10,049 nt of DNA from an uncultured Porphyromonadaceae bacterium (GTDB lineage Bacteria > Bacteroidota > Bacteroidia > Bacteroidales > Muribaculaceae): positions 1 through 10,049 of the forward strand of contig CAMHDX010000017.1 in the NCBI GenBank assembly GCA_946183895.1. The letters are read 5' to 3'. A program made the position numbers and the translations under genes. Position 1 is the stretch's first letter. Every line of letters begins with the position of its first letter. Below, one piece after another: positions 1-7,229 of the stretch. The notes under the pieces are model-generated. The model ran no database searches. It saw only the letters and a list, made by a program, of their open reading frames with translations, and was not told the origin of the DNA.

Positions 1-560
1 CCCTCGCCGCCGGCATAGGCGTTGCGGGCGACTGTCGCGCCGCGGCTGATGAGCACATTGGTGTTGTGCTCGCGAGGCTCAAATGTCGCCTCGTCAACCA
101 GCTCATAGTAGCTCGGCACGATTTCCTCAATACACTCTTGGTTGAAGACCATGCCGTCACGACCGCCGCCGAACACGTTGCGCACCTGAGCACCCTCCAT
201 CAGGTTGACGTGAGTGTTCTGGGCGATGGTGTTGTTACCGTAACCGGCGCCGTACACGTCGATGAGATTGCCCTCGCGGTTGCGCACCGGCACGGGGATG
301 TTAACCTGACTCTCGGCAGTCACGCGACAGTCGTGGTTGCCGCCATAGATGGCGCTGTTGACCACAGCGTTCTCGCTCAGGTAGTTAACGGTCGCCAAGC
401 GGACATCGCAAGGCTTCATGCGGTCCAGACCATGGGCGCCACCGAAGAGCGCGTTCACCGTCACCGCCGAGCCGACGGGCACGTTGACGGTCGCGCTGGC
501 GGTGCGTCCCTCGCTGAGCGACGCGCCGTAGACGTTGTGAGCCTTGCCGCCCAGCAGATT
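1..560 (-). pseudogene. Out-of-frame continuation of the YGGG-repeat protein (partial)
   Basis: In the frame one base back from the upstream part, an open frame without stops runs from AAT (560-558) to the window edge, about 186 codons. It carries the same repeat signature: HNVYGAS, ALFGGAH, AIYGGNH, DVYGAGYG, NVFGGGRDG and AYAGGEG, with the same intervening beta-like segments (SATVNVPVG, NTHVNLMEG, NTNVLISRG). It has no start codon or ribosome-binding site at its beginning. It is therefore the rest of the same gene, separated by a single missing base (or two extra bases) next to 560. The true C-terminus lies outside the window, so any C-terminal sorting or anchoring domain is unseen. Whether the gene is really inactivated or this is a sequence error cannot be decided here. 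Confidence 0.8.
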
Positions 561-2830
561 CAGGCGCCGGCTCCGAAGATGTCCATCGCCTCCTTGTCAG
601 CCGTGGGATAGAGGTTCACCGTCGAGTTGTCGCCGGCGTAGAAGTAGTTGCCGCTCGAACCCGCGCAGCCGCCGAAGGTCTCCTGCACATTGCCCGTGTA
701 GAAGTCAACCAGCGACGTGTTGGTCTTGGAGCAGTTGCCGGCGCCGAACACGCGGTCGGCGAGCAGCACCGAGCGGTTGCTCACCGTGGCGGCGTGCACC
801 AGCACATAGGTGTCGCGCACGTCGGCCTGCTGCTGCATGCCCGGTGTGCCCTGGCCGCCACCATATATATTAATTACGCGGTCGGTAGCCAAGGTTGACG
901 GCGACAGGATGTTGACAAAGGTGTTCACACCCTTGTCGCTGCTGCCGCGATCCACCGTACCCATCAGCGTGGGCTTGGAGTCAAAGCGCGGAATCGTCTT
1001 CTCGGCGTCCTCGTAGTAGTAAGCGTCGTCATAGTCGTAGTCGCCGAAGGGGCCGCCGTAGATTTCGCCCTCTGTGATGTTGCCGCTGTAGTATTCAACA
1101 TAGGTGTTGGAGCGCACCGTCTGGGGGATTCCGGTCACGCTCGTCGGAATCGGCACACCGGCGCGACCGGCGACATTGTGCTCCAGCGTGCCGCGAATCT
1201 GACCGCCGAAGTCATTGCCGCCAAACACACCATGCAGCACCAGCGGACGACCATTGAGGCCGATGAACACCTCGGCGCCGCCCAGGATATCGGCATCGCA
1301 GGCGCCGGCAAAGCCCCAGTTGAGCGTGCCGTTGTTCAGGTAGAGCGTCGTGTTGCCCAGCACCGTGCCGCGGAAGCCGCCGCCGTAGATACACGGGGTG
1401 TTGATGTAGTTGGGGTCAGAGGACTTGGCGTTGAGCGTGACTATCGTGTTGTAAGGCACGGCAGGCTCGCCGCCGAAGGCGGTCTTGCCCACCACACCGC
1501 GCTCGCCACCGCCGTACACCATGAGCGCGCGGCCGTTGTTGAGCACGTTCATGTGCACATCGCCCCAAATCTCGCTGTCGACACCGTAGCCGCCACCATA
1601 CACACTCATGGTCGTCGTCATGGCGTCCTCACGCAGCGTTGCCTCGCTCACACCGCAGCCCTCGACCGGGTCAAACACCAGCTCCGACACCGTGTTCTCC
1701 AGGATGTTCACCTCGGTGCCGCCGTTGATGTGACCGCTGCGGAAACAGCCGCCGTACACGTTGCCGCCGTTGAGCAGGCCGTCCTTGTCTATGTGCCACG
1801 TGAAGGTGAACGTGTCCGTCGCGTCGTCATAGGTCAAGATGCGCGGCTCCAGCTTCACGCCCGACAGGTTGAGCTGCACCTTGGTGGTCACGCCGTTGGA
1901 CAGCGTGCCGATGATGCCGCCGCGATGCACGGCGTTGTAGGGTCCGGCAGGCACGTTGGCGTTGTTGCAGCCGCCCACCAGCTTGTCGAAGATGACCAGG
2001 TCGTGAATGAAGTTGAAGATGAATGTGCCCGGAGCCGACATGCTACCCACATTGCCGCCGCAAAAGAATGAGCCGATGCGCGTCGAGTAGGACACATACC
2101 CCTCGTTCTCGGGCGTGTCGGGGTCGTCCTCGTCAAAGAGGATGCTGGGGCGAATGGACACATCCACACCTTCCATATAGGTAGCGAACGTCGCCGAATC
2201 GGTCAGATCCAGCGTATTGATGTGCGGGTCGGCATACGCCTCGAGCATCTCGGGCGTAACCATGTTCTCACCGTTGCTGCCAATAAACACGTTGTTGGCG
2301 ACCACATACGAGCCTATCTTCATGGTCGCCTCGGCGTCGCCGCTCACGTCGCCCGCCGCGGGGCGCAGCGTCGCGCTATTGCCGCCGCAATACACACTGC
2401 CGCCAATGTAGGTTATGTCGTCGGGACCGGCACCGCACAGGTGCACCGTCGTCTTGGGCACATTGGGGCGGAAGTTATTGAGCGCCTCGGCGCTGTTGGT
2501 GCCCGGCTCATAATAGAAGTCGGCATACTGTGGGTCGTCCTTCAACTCGGCATTGTCGGTGTAGAGATACGAGCCGTTGCCGCCGCCGTAGATGTTGCCC
2601 ACCACACTGGCACGAATGTCCACGTTAGTCTCCTGCACCACATTGCCGGTGATGTCGTTGCCGCCATATACGTCGTTGACAATGCCGCCGTTGATGGTGA
2701 CATTGGTCGCCAGCACATTAGCCATGCGCGCGCCGCCATAGACAGCGCCCACGATTTCGCCACTCTTGACTTCTACATTGGTCTCCAACTCCAGATTGCC
2801 GCGGTTGCCGCCGCCATACACATTGCCACC
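3..2830 (-). repeat. Degenerate YGG-type protein repeat array
   Basis: At least 20 copies of a short glycine motif ([VI][YF]G[GA]-like, with C or A sometimes replacing G) recur from residue 44 of the surface protein across the frameshift to the window edge. The copies are conserved only in protein. At DNA level they vary: for example GCCGCCGTA, GCCGCCATA and GCCACCGTA all appear on the plus strand. The array is therefore old rather than recently expanded. Insertions of up to about 100 residues break the periodicity, notably at about residues 130-188 and 200-298. Confidence 0.75.
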
Positions 2831-2959
2831 GATGCGCACCACCGGCGTGGCGGGCGTCTGAGCGACAAGCGTTACAAGAGACAATAGGCACAATGCTGCC
2901 GACAGCAACACTCGTCGCTGCCATTGAGAGGAAGATATGTAAAAATCGTGACGATTCAT
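560..2959 (-). CDS. Exported YGGG-repeat giant surface protein, N-terminal part (frameshifted)
   Basis: The first 799 residues are uninterrupted. A signal peptide lies at about residues 17-33 (VLLSAALCLLSLVTLVA). The mature protein is an array of irregular units marked by [VIF][YF][GC]G motifs, such as VYGGGN (47), VYGGAR (73), VYGGND (97), IYGGGN (123), YCGGN (190), FCGGN (299), VYGGC (401), VYGGGY (453), VYGGGE (481) and IYGGGQ (698). Between them are short beta-like stretches (TNVTINGG, TNVDIRAS) spaced about 25-50 residues, with insertions. This pattern suggests a parallel beta-solenoid on the cell surface. Ten cysteines follow the signal peptide, several inside or beside the glycine motif. 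The stop at 562-560 (TGA) is probably not natural, because the same repeat pattern continues at once in the -1 frame. It starts 4 bases after the fimbrillin-like gene, so it belongs to the pilus operon. I do not recognise a named family; adhesin is a reasonable but unproven guess. Confidence 0.75.
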   Translation of the reverse strand: MNRHDFYISSSQWQRRVLLSAALCLLSLVTLVAQTPATPVVRIGGNVYGGGNRGNLELETNVEVKSGEIVGAVYGGARMANVLATNVTINGGIVNDVYGGNDITGNVVQETNVDIRASVVGNIYGGGNGSYLYTDNAELKDDPQYADFYYEPGTNSAEALNNFRPNVPKTTVHLCGAGPDDITYIGGSVYCGGNSATLRPAAGDVSGDAEATMKIGSYVVANNVFIGSNGENMVTPEMLEAYADPHINTLDLTDSATFATYMEGVDVSIRPSILFDEDDPDTPENEGYVSYSTRIGSFFCGGNVGSMSAPGTFIFNFIHDLVIFDKLVGGCNNANVPAGPYNAVHRGGIIGTLSNGVTTKVQLNLSGVKLEPRILTYDDATDTFTFTWHIDKDGLLNGGNVYGGCFRSGHINGGTEVNILENTVSELVFDPVEGCGVSEATLREDAMTTTMSVYGGGYGVDSEIWGDVHMNVLNNGRALMVYGGGERGVVGKTAFGGEPAVPYNTIVTLNAKSSDPNYINTPCIYGGGFRGTVLGNTTLYLNNGTLNWGFAGACDADILGGAEVFIGLNGRPLVLHGVFGGNDFGGQIRGTLEHNVAGRAGVPIPTSVTGIPQTVRSNTYVEYYSGNITEGEIYGGPFGDYDYDDAYYYEDAEKTIPRFDSKPTLMGTVDRGSSDKGVNTFVNILSPSTLATDRVINIYGGGQGTPGMQQQADVRDTYVLVHAATVSNRSVLLADRVFGAGNCSKTNTSLVDFYTGNVQETFGGCAGSSGNYFYAGDNSTVNLYPTADKEAMDIFGAGA

Positions 2960-2963
2960 TTCG

Positions 2964-4043
2964 TTATTCTATAGTAAGTGTAGGGTTGTCCAAGTCGGCA
3001 TCCGACAGGACATAGAGATAAGTTGGGTTGACCGTGAGACGAACCAAGGTTCGCTCGCCGTGATTGCTAACGCTCATGGCGGGCAACAGATTCTCGGTCT
3101 CGCAGTTGGCGCGCGTGAGGTTGCCGGCCTTGTCATATACATCATAGGTGCAGCGCATCACGATGCGGCCGTTGACGATGTTGGCAAACACTGCAGGATT
3201 GAGGTCAATAAATGCGGTGGTCAGCTCCAATCCAGTAGGATTGCTGAACAACGTGATTTCTTTGGTGCCGCTCACACTGCTCCACGTGATGCCCTCGATG
3301 GGGTCGTCACCACCATTGTTCGCCCGCAGCGTGACGGTCGCCGTTGACGATGAGGCAGCCTCGGTCTCGAGGTGCATCGACTTAAGCCTGATGGTGCGCA
3401 GGTCGTTGTAGGTGGCGTCAACACGAATTTGGAAGCCGATGGAGGCATAGATGTGATTGAGTAGCATGTAGATGTAGTTGCCCTCAACCGAACTGCGTCC
3501 GGTAAAGCCAAATTGCCCCATGAGCAGCCCATCGACATCGGTTATGGGCAAGCGGCGACTGTCGCCCTGCTTGACACCCACGACGACACACACGTCCGAC
3601 GTAGAAATCGGGCTGAGACCCGCCAACGTCATTACCACACCGTTGTCGTAGCCGCCATCGAGCGGCGCAACACTTGCATTGGGCACAGCCTCCTTGGGCA
3701 GGAAGCCGTACACGTAGAAGTGCTCACCATGCTCCACGCCGATGTCCGAGCGCCACGTGCCGGTCTCGTTGCTGAAGGTGCCGCGCTTGCCGCCGCCGGT
3801 GTTCGTGGTCATGAACACGTCGATGTTTGTCGTCTCATCGGGGTCGTAGACCGTGAAGCCCGCGGGCATGGCTCGCGTGCCGCCCAACTCATTGTCATGA
3901 TAAGCGCCCGAGAGAGGCAACAGGTAGATGGGGCTACTGTCGCGCGGCTCCTCGCTGTGGCGGTTGTTACACGCGGTGAACACTGCCGACCCGGTCAGCA
4001 GCATCGCCATCGCCAATATTATGTTACGCGTCTTCTTGTCCAT
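2964..4043 (-). CDS. Fimbrillin family lipoprotein, minor/tip or anchor subunit
   Basis: This is a 359-residue lipoprotein with signal ending AVFTAC (Cys25) and R57 in GGTRAMP as a possible maturation cleavage site. The body has features of the Mfa-like_1 fimbrillin group: HFYVYGFLP (108-116), LLNHIYASIGFQIRV (194-208), a strand region LRTIRLKSMHLE, and a C-terminus RLTVNPTYLYVLSDADLDNP typical of this family. It is more diverged from the other two fimbrillin-like genes than they are from each other. In P. gingivalis-type operons the distal genes encode accessory, tip and anchor subunits, so that role is inferred by position. It starts with ATG 4043 after an AGAAGAG stretch, 6 bases after the previous stop. 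It ends 4 bases before the YGGG-repeat protein gene, which ties the two together. Confidence 0.8.
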   Translation of the reverse strand: MDKKTRNIILAMAMLLTGSAVFTACNNRHSEEPRDSSPIYLLPLSGAYHDNELGGTRAMPAGFTVYDPDETTNIDVFMTTNTGGGKRGTFSNETGTWRSDIGVEHGEHFYVYGFLPKEAVPNASVAPLDGGYDNGVVMTLAGLSPISTSDVCVVVGVKQGDSRRLPITDVDGLLMGQFGFTGRSSVEGNYIYMLLNHIYASIGFQIRVDATYNDLRTIRLKSMHLETEAASSSTATVTLRANNGGDDPIEGITWSSVSGTKEITLFSNPTGLELTTAFIDLNPAVFANIVNGRIVMRCTYDVYDKAGNLTRANCETENLLPAMSVSNHGERTLVRLTVNPTYLYVLSDADLDNPTLTIE

Positions 4044-4049
4044 CTCTTC

Positions 4050-5183
4050 TTACCAGTTGTAAAGGTTGTGGTTGCGCGGCGCGCCCGTTGACCAGTCGTG
4101 CATTGCCAACTCCAAGAGGTCAAGCACGACACCGCCGGTCTCGTTCACCTTGAAAATGTAGGTGTAGTCGTAGCCCGGCTTCCACTCCATCATCGTAGCA
4201 GGCACGTCGGCCGTGCGCTCCTCGCCCAGCACCTTGACAGTGAGCCTGAACGAGCCCTGGCCCGAACGCGGCAGCACAGTGTACCAGTGAGGAGTAGCGT
4301 CGGTGTAGTCGACGGTGAACGCGTCAATCACATCGGGATAAGCGGCACCCGACGCCACCGACGAGCTAAACGACGAAGACACCGCAGTTCCTGTGATGGG
4401 ATAGGTCAAGGTCAAGCCGCCCTTCAGGGCAATGGGCGCACCGTTGCCGGGCGCGAACGCAATGTCGCTCAGGCCGGTGCGGTCGTAGTGCTTGACACTC
4501 TCCGAGAAACGGAACATAAACCGCACATGCGCCACCGGCTTGTAGAACTTCATCTGTATCGTGTTGCCGAAGAGCTTGTCGGGATAGAGGGCGGCATTGC
4601 CGGTGCTGAACCACATTTCGGACACATAGGGCACGTCATCGGCGTTGTTGCCGTCGATGGTGAGCGACATGGTCGTCGCCACCGGCGTGCCACCGGTGCT
4701 CACCGTGATGCCGGAGGCGTTGGCAGGCGCATACGCCCAGTAGCGATAGGCCTTGGAGGAGTAGTCCCAGTACTTGATCATCTGCTCTCTCCCACTCTCG
4801 CCCTGGCCAATATATTCCCAGCCCGTGGGCACCGTGCCGCCCACAAACGCCACACGATAGCCGTCAATCACGGTTTGATAGCCGGTGTAAGCGGCGGTCG
4901 AGGCGTTGTAGGCATCGTTCTTGAAGCCCCACAACTTGAAGGAAGAGGGTCCGGCGTTGTCGTTGAGCGCCGCGCGTGTCACAGTGCGCTCCTCGCTCAG
5001 GTTGCCGGCAAACGTAATCGCCACGTCCTCCACCGCGGGCGGATTGGGCGTGGGTGTGGGCTCCGGCTCAACCGGTTCATCGCTACTGCCACAGGCACTG
5101 AGCGACAACACCAGCAACGCCGACAGCACCTGCTTGACTGCTGTCGCAGCACGATAACTTATTTCAAACACAGTTTCTCTCAA
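4050..5183 (-). CDS. Fimbrillin family lipoprotein (Mfa-like), accessory pilus subunit
   Basis: This is a 377-residue predicted lipoprotein with hydrophobic signal VLSALLVLSLSAC (Cys31), then a Pro/Glu-rich linker (EPVEPEPTPTPNPP). It shares ordered motifs with the probable major pilin upstream: WEYIG (122-126), MIKYWDYS (135-142), VAHVRFMFRF (217-226), HWYTVLP (299-305) and WKPGYDYTYIFKV (334-346). They are therefore paralogues in the Mfa-like/fimbrillin family. R70 in RTVTRA, in the usual arginine-cleavage region, suggests similar maturation. It lacks the long C-terminal extension of the pilin and ends soon after the conserved core, so it may be an accessory or minor subunit. The start is uncertain: there is no in-frame ATG, so TTG 5183 is used, preceded by AAAGG. 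GTG at 5171 is an alternative. It ends 6 bases before the next gene, so the two are probably co-translated. Confidence 0.8.
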   Translation of the reverse strand: MRETVFEISYRAATAVKQVLSALLVLSLSACGSSDEPVEPEPTPTPNPPAVEDVAITFAGNLSEERTVTRAALNDNAGPSSFKLWGFKNDAYNASTAAYTGYQTVIDGYRVAFVGGTVPTGWEYIGQGESGREQMIKYWDYSSKAYRYWAYAPANASGITVSTGGTPVATTMSLTIDGNNADDVPYVSEMWFSTGNAALYPDKLFGNTIQMKFYKPVAHVRFMFRFSESVKHYDRTGLSDIAFAPGNGAPIALKGGLTLTYPITGTAVSSSFSSSVASGAAYPDVIDAFTVDYTDATPHWYTVLPRSGQGSFRLTVKVLGEERTADVPATMMEWKPGYDYTYIFKVNETGGVVLDLLELAMHDWSTGAPRNHNLYNW

Positions 5184-5275
5184 TTTACCTTTCAGTTGGT
5201 TTGGCCTCCGGTGGCCATGGGGTTCTTGGTGAGGCGCTCCGCGTTGTCCTTGCTCGGCAGCCTCGTGGTTGTTGT

Positions 5276-5306
5276 AATCTGACGGGGAGTCGAACCCCGT
5301 CAGATT
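5276..5306 (-). promoter_or_regulatory. Perfect 12-bp hairpin with T-loop-like loop between pilin genes
   Basis: On the minus strand AATCTGACGGGG pairs perfectly with CCCCGTCAGATT around the 7-base loop TTCGACT. It starts 20 bases after the major pilin stop codon and ends 92 bases before the next start. In the operon direction it is followed by ACAACAACC, with no T-tract, so it is not a classical intrinsic terminator. On the plus strand only four T's follow. Its place suggests an RNA-processing or 3'-stabilising element that keeps pilin mRNA more abundant than mRNA for the downstream minor subunits, or a partial terminator. The loop fits the tRNA T-loop consensus (TTCRANY), and the stem length equals an acceptor-plus-T-arm minihelix (7+5 bp). 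Confidence 0.8.
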
Positions 5307-5325
5307 TTAAGCGAGTTGATTCAGA

Positions 5326-7134
5326 TTATTGAACCTTGATCACCTTCACAGCGTACACGTTGTTGCGGTTGATGTACTTCTCGTAGTACGTCTGGCCGGG
5401 AACAAACGCACCCGGATCGCCGGCACCTACACCACCCTCAACGCGGGCAGCATACTTGCCGAGCGTGTCGCTCCAGTCGGCGGGAGCGCTGGCATACTGC
5501 ACAGCGGTCCAGTGCTCGCTCTGGGTACCGGCGCTCACGAGGTAGACGTAAGCGTAGGTACCTGCGGCGGGAGTGAACTTGGCGGCCTGACCGGCAGTCA
5601 CAACGATGTTGTTGCCATCGGCAGCGGGAATGTTCGTAACTGCGTTGTCAATGGTACCCTTGGTCAAAACCAAGCCATTGCGACCGGTCACGTTGCCCGA
5701 TGCATCGCTTGAGCCGATGTTCAATGCAGCCATCACGTCGATCTCGGTAGCGGCCTTGCTGAGCGTGTAGATATTGCTATTGGCGGCAGCGAGGTCGTCG
5801 ATCAAAGTACCATCGTTCATCAACATGACGTAGATGTCACCCTTAGCAGCTGTGTACTCGTCGCTGCTCACGACGTGACCATTCTGATAGGTAGTGACCG
5901 ACGGGACAGCCACGGTAGTGATGGTAGCCTGGGTGTTGTCGGTAGAGCCGATAACAACTGCGTCGAAGGTGATGGGGAACAAACCCGGCTTATCGCTATC
6001 GGTCGGATCGGTGCTGGTCCAACCATTGGTGTTGTCCGAAATCTTGAACACGTAGGTGTAAGCGTAGTTGGGCAACCACTTGGAGTAGATTTGAGGCACA
6101 AATGCCTTGGCGCCGTGGATCTTGATCTCCTCGCCGCTGCCATCGTCCGAGATGAGGGTGTAGTCAACACGCAACTCAAGAGCCTTACCTTCCTCGTTAG
6201 GCAGCACGGTGGTGTAGAAATCACCGGTACCGGCATAGGAAGCACCGGCAAGGGTCTTACCCAACTTGCCATCGGTGTAATTCAGCGTACCGAAGCCGCG
6301 GCTGTTAGCCGAGGTTGTACCGGTTGCGGTTCCGTCAATGGCCACGTGAGCCTGCTTGTAGCCGGTAGCGGCAAGGGGATTGGTGTTGAAGGACACAGTG
6401 TACTTACCGGCTGTGAAGAAACCGCCGGCATCGTTGAACAGAGTAGCGTCGGTCGAATTGGTACCGGTAGCGATGCTAGTACCGTTGTCGCTATAGAACT
6501 TAACATCCTTCACGCTGTAGCCGGGCACGGTCTCGTAGAGAGCCATACGCACCTTGGCAGCCAGCGAGCGGAACTCCAGGCGGACCACTTGGTTGTAGTT
6601 GCTCTTAGCCACCGGATAAAAGTCGGTGATGTAGCACTTCGCCAAGTCGGTCTCACTACCGGTAAGTTCATAGGTCTTGGTGCCGGTGATGCGAGTCGAT
6701 GTAGCACCGCCGCCGCCAAGCGAGTAAGCGACAAAGTTGTACTGCGAGGTGCTGAAGTCCCAATACTTGATAGTCTGGGAAGTAGCTTCGGTGTGACCGG
6801 TGAAGATATCCTTGCCGACATACTCCCAATCGTGGGTGTTGCTGGCGGTGGTGCCGGCGGTGTTGAGCGCCCAAACCACACGGTAGTTGTCAAACACGGG
6901 CGACATCGTGGTGCCATCACCCTTCTCACCGAACACGATGAACTCGTTGCCGAGCAATGCGGCGGCATCGGCGCCTGTGGCGTTGGCGCGGGTCACGGCA
7001 CGGAAGCCGCTACCGAAGCCGATCTCGTTACCCTTCACGGTCTGCGCGGGCTCGTCGCCCAGGCGGTTGTCATTGTTACAGCTGGCCATTGTCAAGCCCA
7101 GCAATGCAACAATCGCAAAACTGATCTTTTTCAT
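5326..7134 (-). CDS. Fimbrillin family lipoprotein, probable major pilin (Mfa1/FimA-like)
   Basis: This is probably the polymerising shaft subunit of a type V pilus. It has 602 residues with a lipoprotein signal MKKISFAIVALLGLTMASC (Cys19). In type V pili such precursors go to the outer surface as lipoproteins. They are then cut after an arginine so that strand exchange can occur; R45 and R49 in GFRAVTRA are plausible sites. Family marks are WEYVG (103-107), TIKYWDFS (121-128), LAAKVRMALY (191-200), FYTTVLP (306-312) and WLPNYAYTYVFK (353-364). The two-domain fimbrillin fold should end near residue 370. About 230 further residues follow, ending in YYEKYINRNNVYAVKVIKVQ, so it is longer than typical FimA or Mfa1 proteins. 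It is the largest of the three fimbrillin-like genes, comes first, and has a less GC-rich base composition. These points suggest high expression. Calling it the major subunit is inference. Confidence 0.85.
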   Translation of the reverse strand: MKKISFAIVALLGLTMASCNNDNRLGDEPAQTVKGNEIGFGSGFRAVTRANATGADAAALLGNEFIVFGEKGDGTTMSPVFDNYRVVWALNTAGTTASNTHDWEYVGKDIFTGHTEATSQTIKYWDFSTSQYNFVAYSLGGGGATSTRITGTKTYELTGSETDLAKCYITDFYPVAKSNYNQVVRLEFRSLAAKVRMALYETVPGYSVKDVKFYSDNGTSIATGTNSTDATLFNDAGGFFTAGKYTVSFNTNPLAATGYKQAHVAIDGTATGTTSANSRGFGTLNYTDGKLGKTLAGASYAGTGDFYTTVLPNEEGKALELRVDYTLISDDGSGEEIKIHGAKAFVPQIYSKWLPNYAYTYVFKISDNTNGWTSTDPTDSDKPGLFPITFDAVVIGSTDNTQATITTVAVPSVTTYQNGHVVSSDEYTAAKGDIYVMLMNDGTLIDDLAAANSNIYTLSKAATEIDVMAALNIGSSDASGNVTGRNGLVLTKGTIDNAVTNIPAADGNNIVVTAGQAAKFTPAAGTYAYVYLVSAGTQSEHWTAVQYASAPADWSDTLGKYAARVEGGVGAGDPGAFVPGQTYYEKYINRNNVYAVKVIKVQ

Positions 7135-7229
7135 CTCTGATAAAATTTAAAAAGTTAATAATAAATTTAATTAATTGATTTCAAACTTGTTGGTTTACTT
7201 TGGTTTTGGATTATTATAGGTTTGTCATT
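7135..7229 (-). other. AT-rich leader upstream of the major pilin gene
   Basis: This 95-base spacer between the DUF5119-type gene and the pilin gene is strikingly AT-rich compared with its GC-rich surroundings. It contains TTTG and several TAnnTTT-like strings (TAAATTTA, TAACTTTT), but none at the 19-21-base spacing of a good Bacteroidetes promoter. I therefore do not call a promoter. An unstructured A/U-rich leader favours translation initiation in this phylum and would fit a highly expressed pilin. Confidence 0.4.

Noticed and set aside
548..575. Programmed -1 ribosomal frameshift
   Set aside because: No slippery heptamer precedes the stop codon, and I see no clear downstream pseudoknot; error or mutation is simpler.
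1..2830. CRISPR or DNA tandem repeat array, because GCCGCCGTA-like strings recur
   Set aside because: The strings encode a glycine-rich protein motif and are irregularly spaced, with no conserved DNA repeat or equal-length spacers.
5276..5306. tRNA gene or tRNA fragment used as an attachment site
   Set aside because: Only a T-arm-like stem-loop is present. The 7 bases before the T-stem pair directly with the 3' arm, leaving no room for D or anticodon arms, and no integrase is nearby.
5276..5306. Standard intrinsic terminator
   Set aside because: No T-tract follows the stem in the operon direction, and the plus-strand side has only TTTT followed by AAG with no plus-strand gene to end.
5875..7140. 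Plus-strand open frame of 421 codons, and similar ones at 7200-8459, 4098-5282, 1178-2071 and 66-611
   Set aside because: All are mirror frames of minus-strand genes with signal peptides and recognisable family motifs; none has a believable domain or ribosome-binding site.
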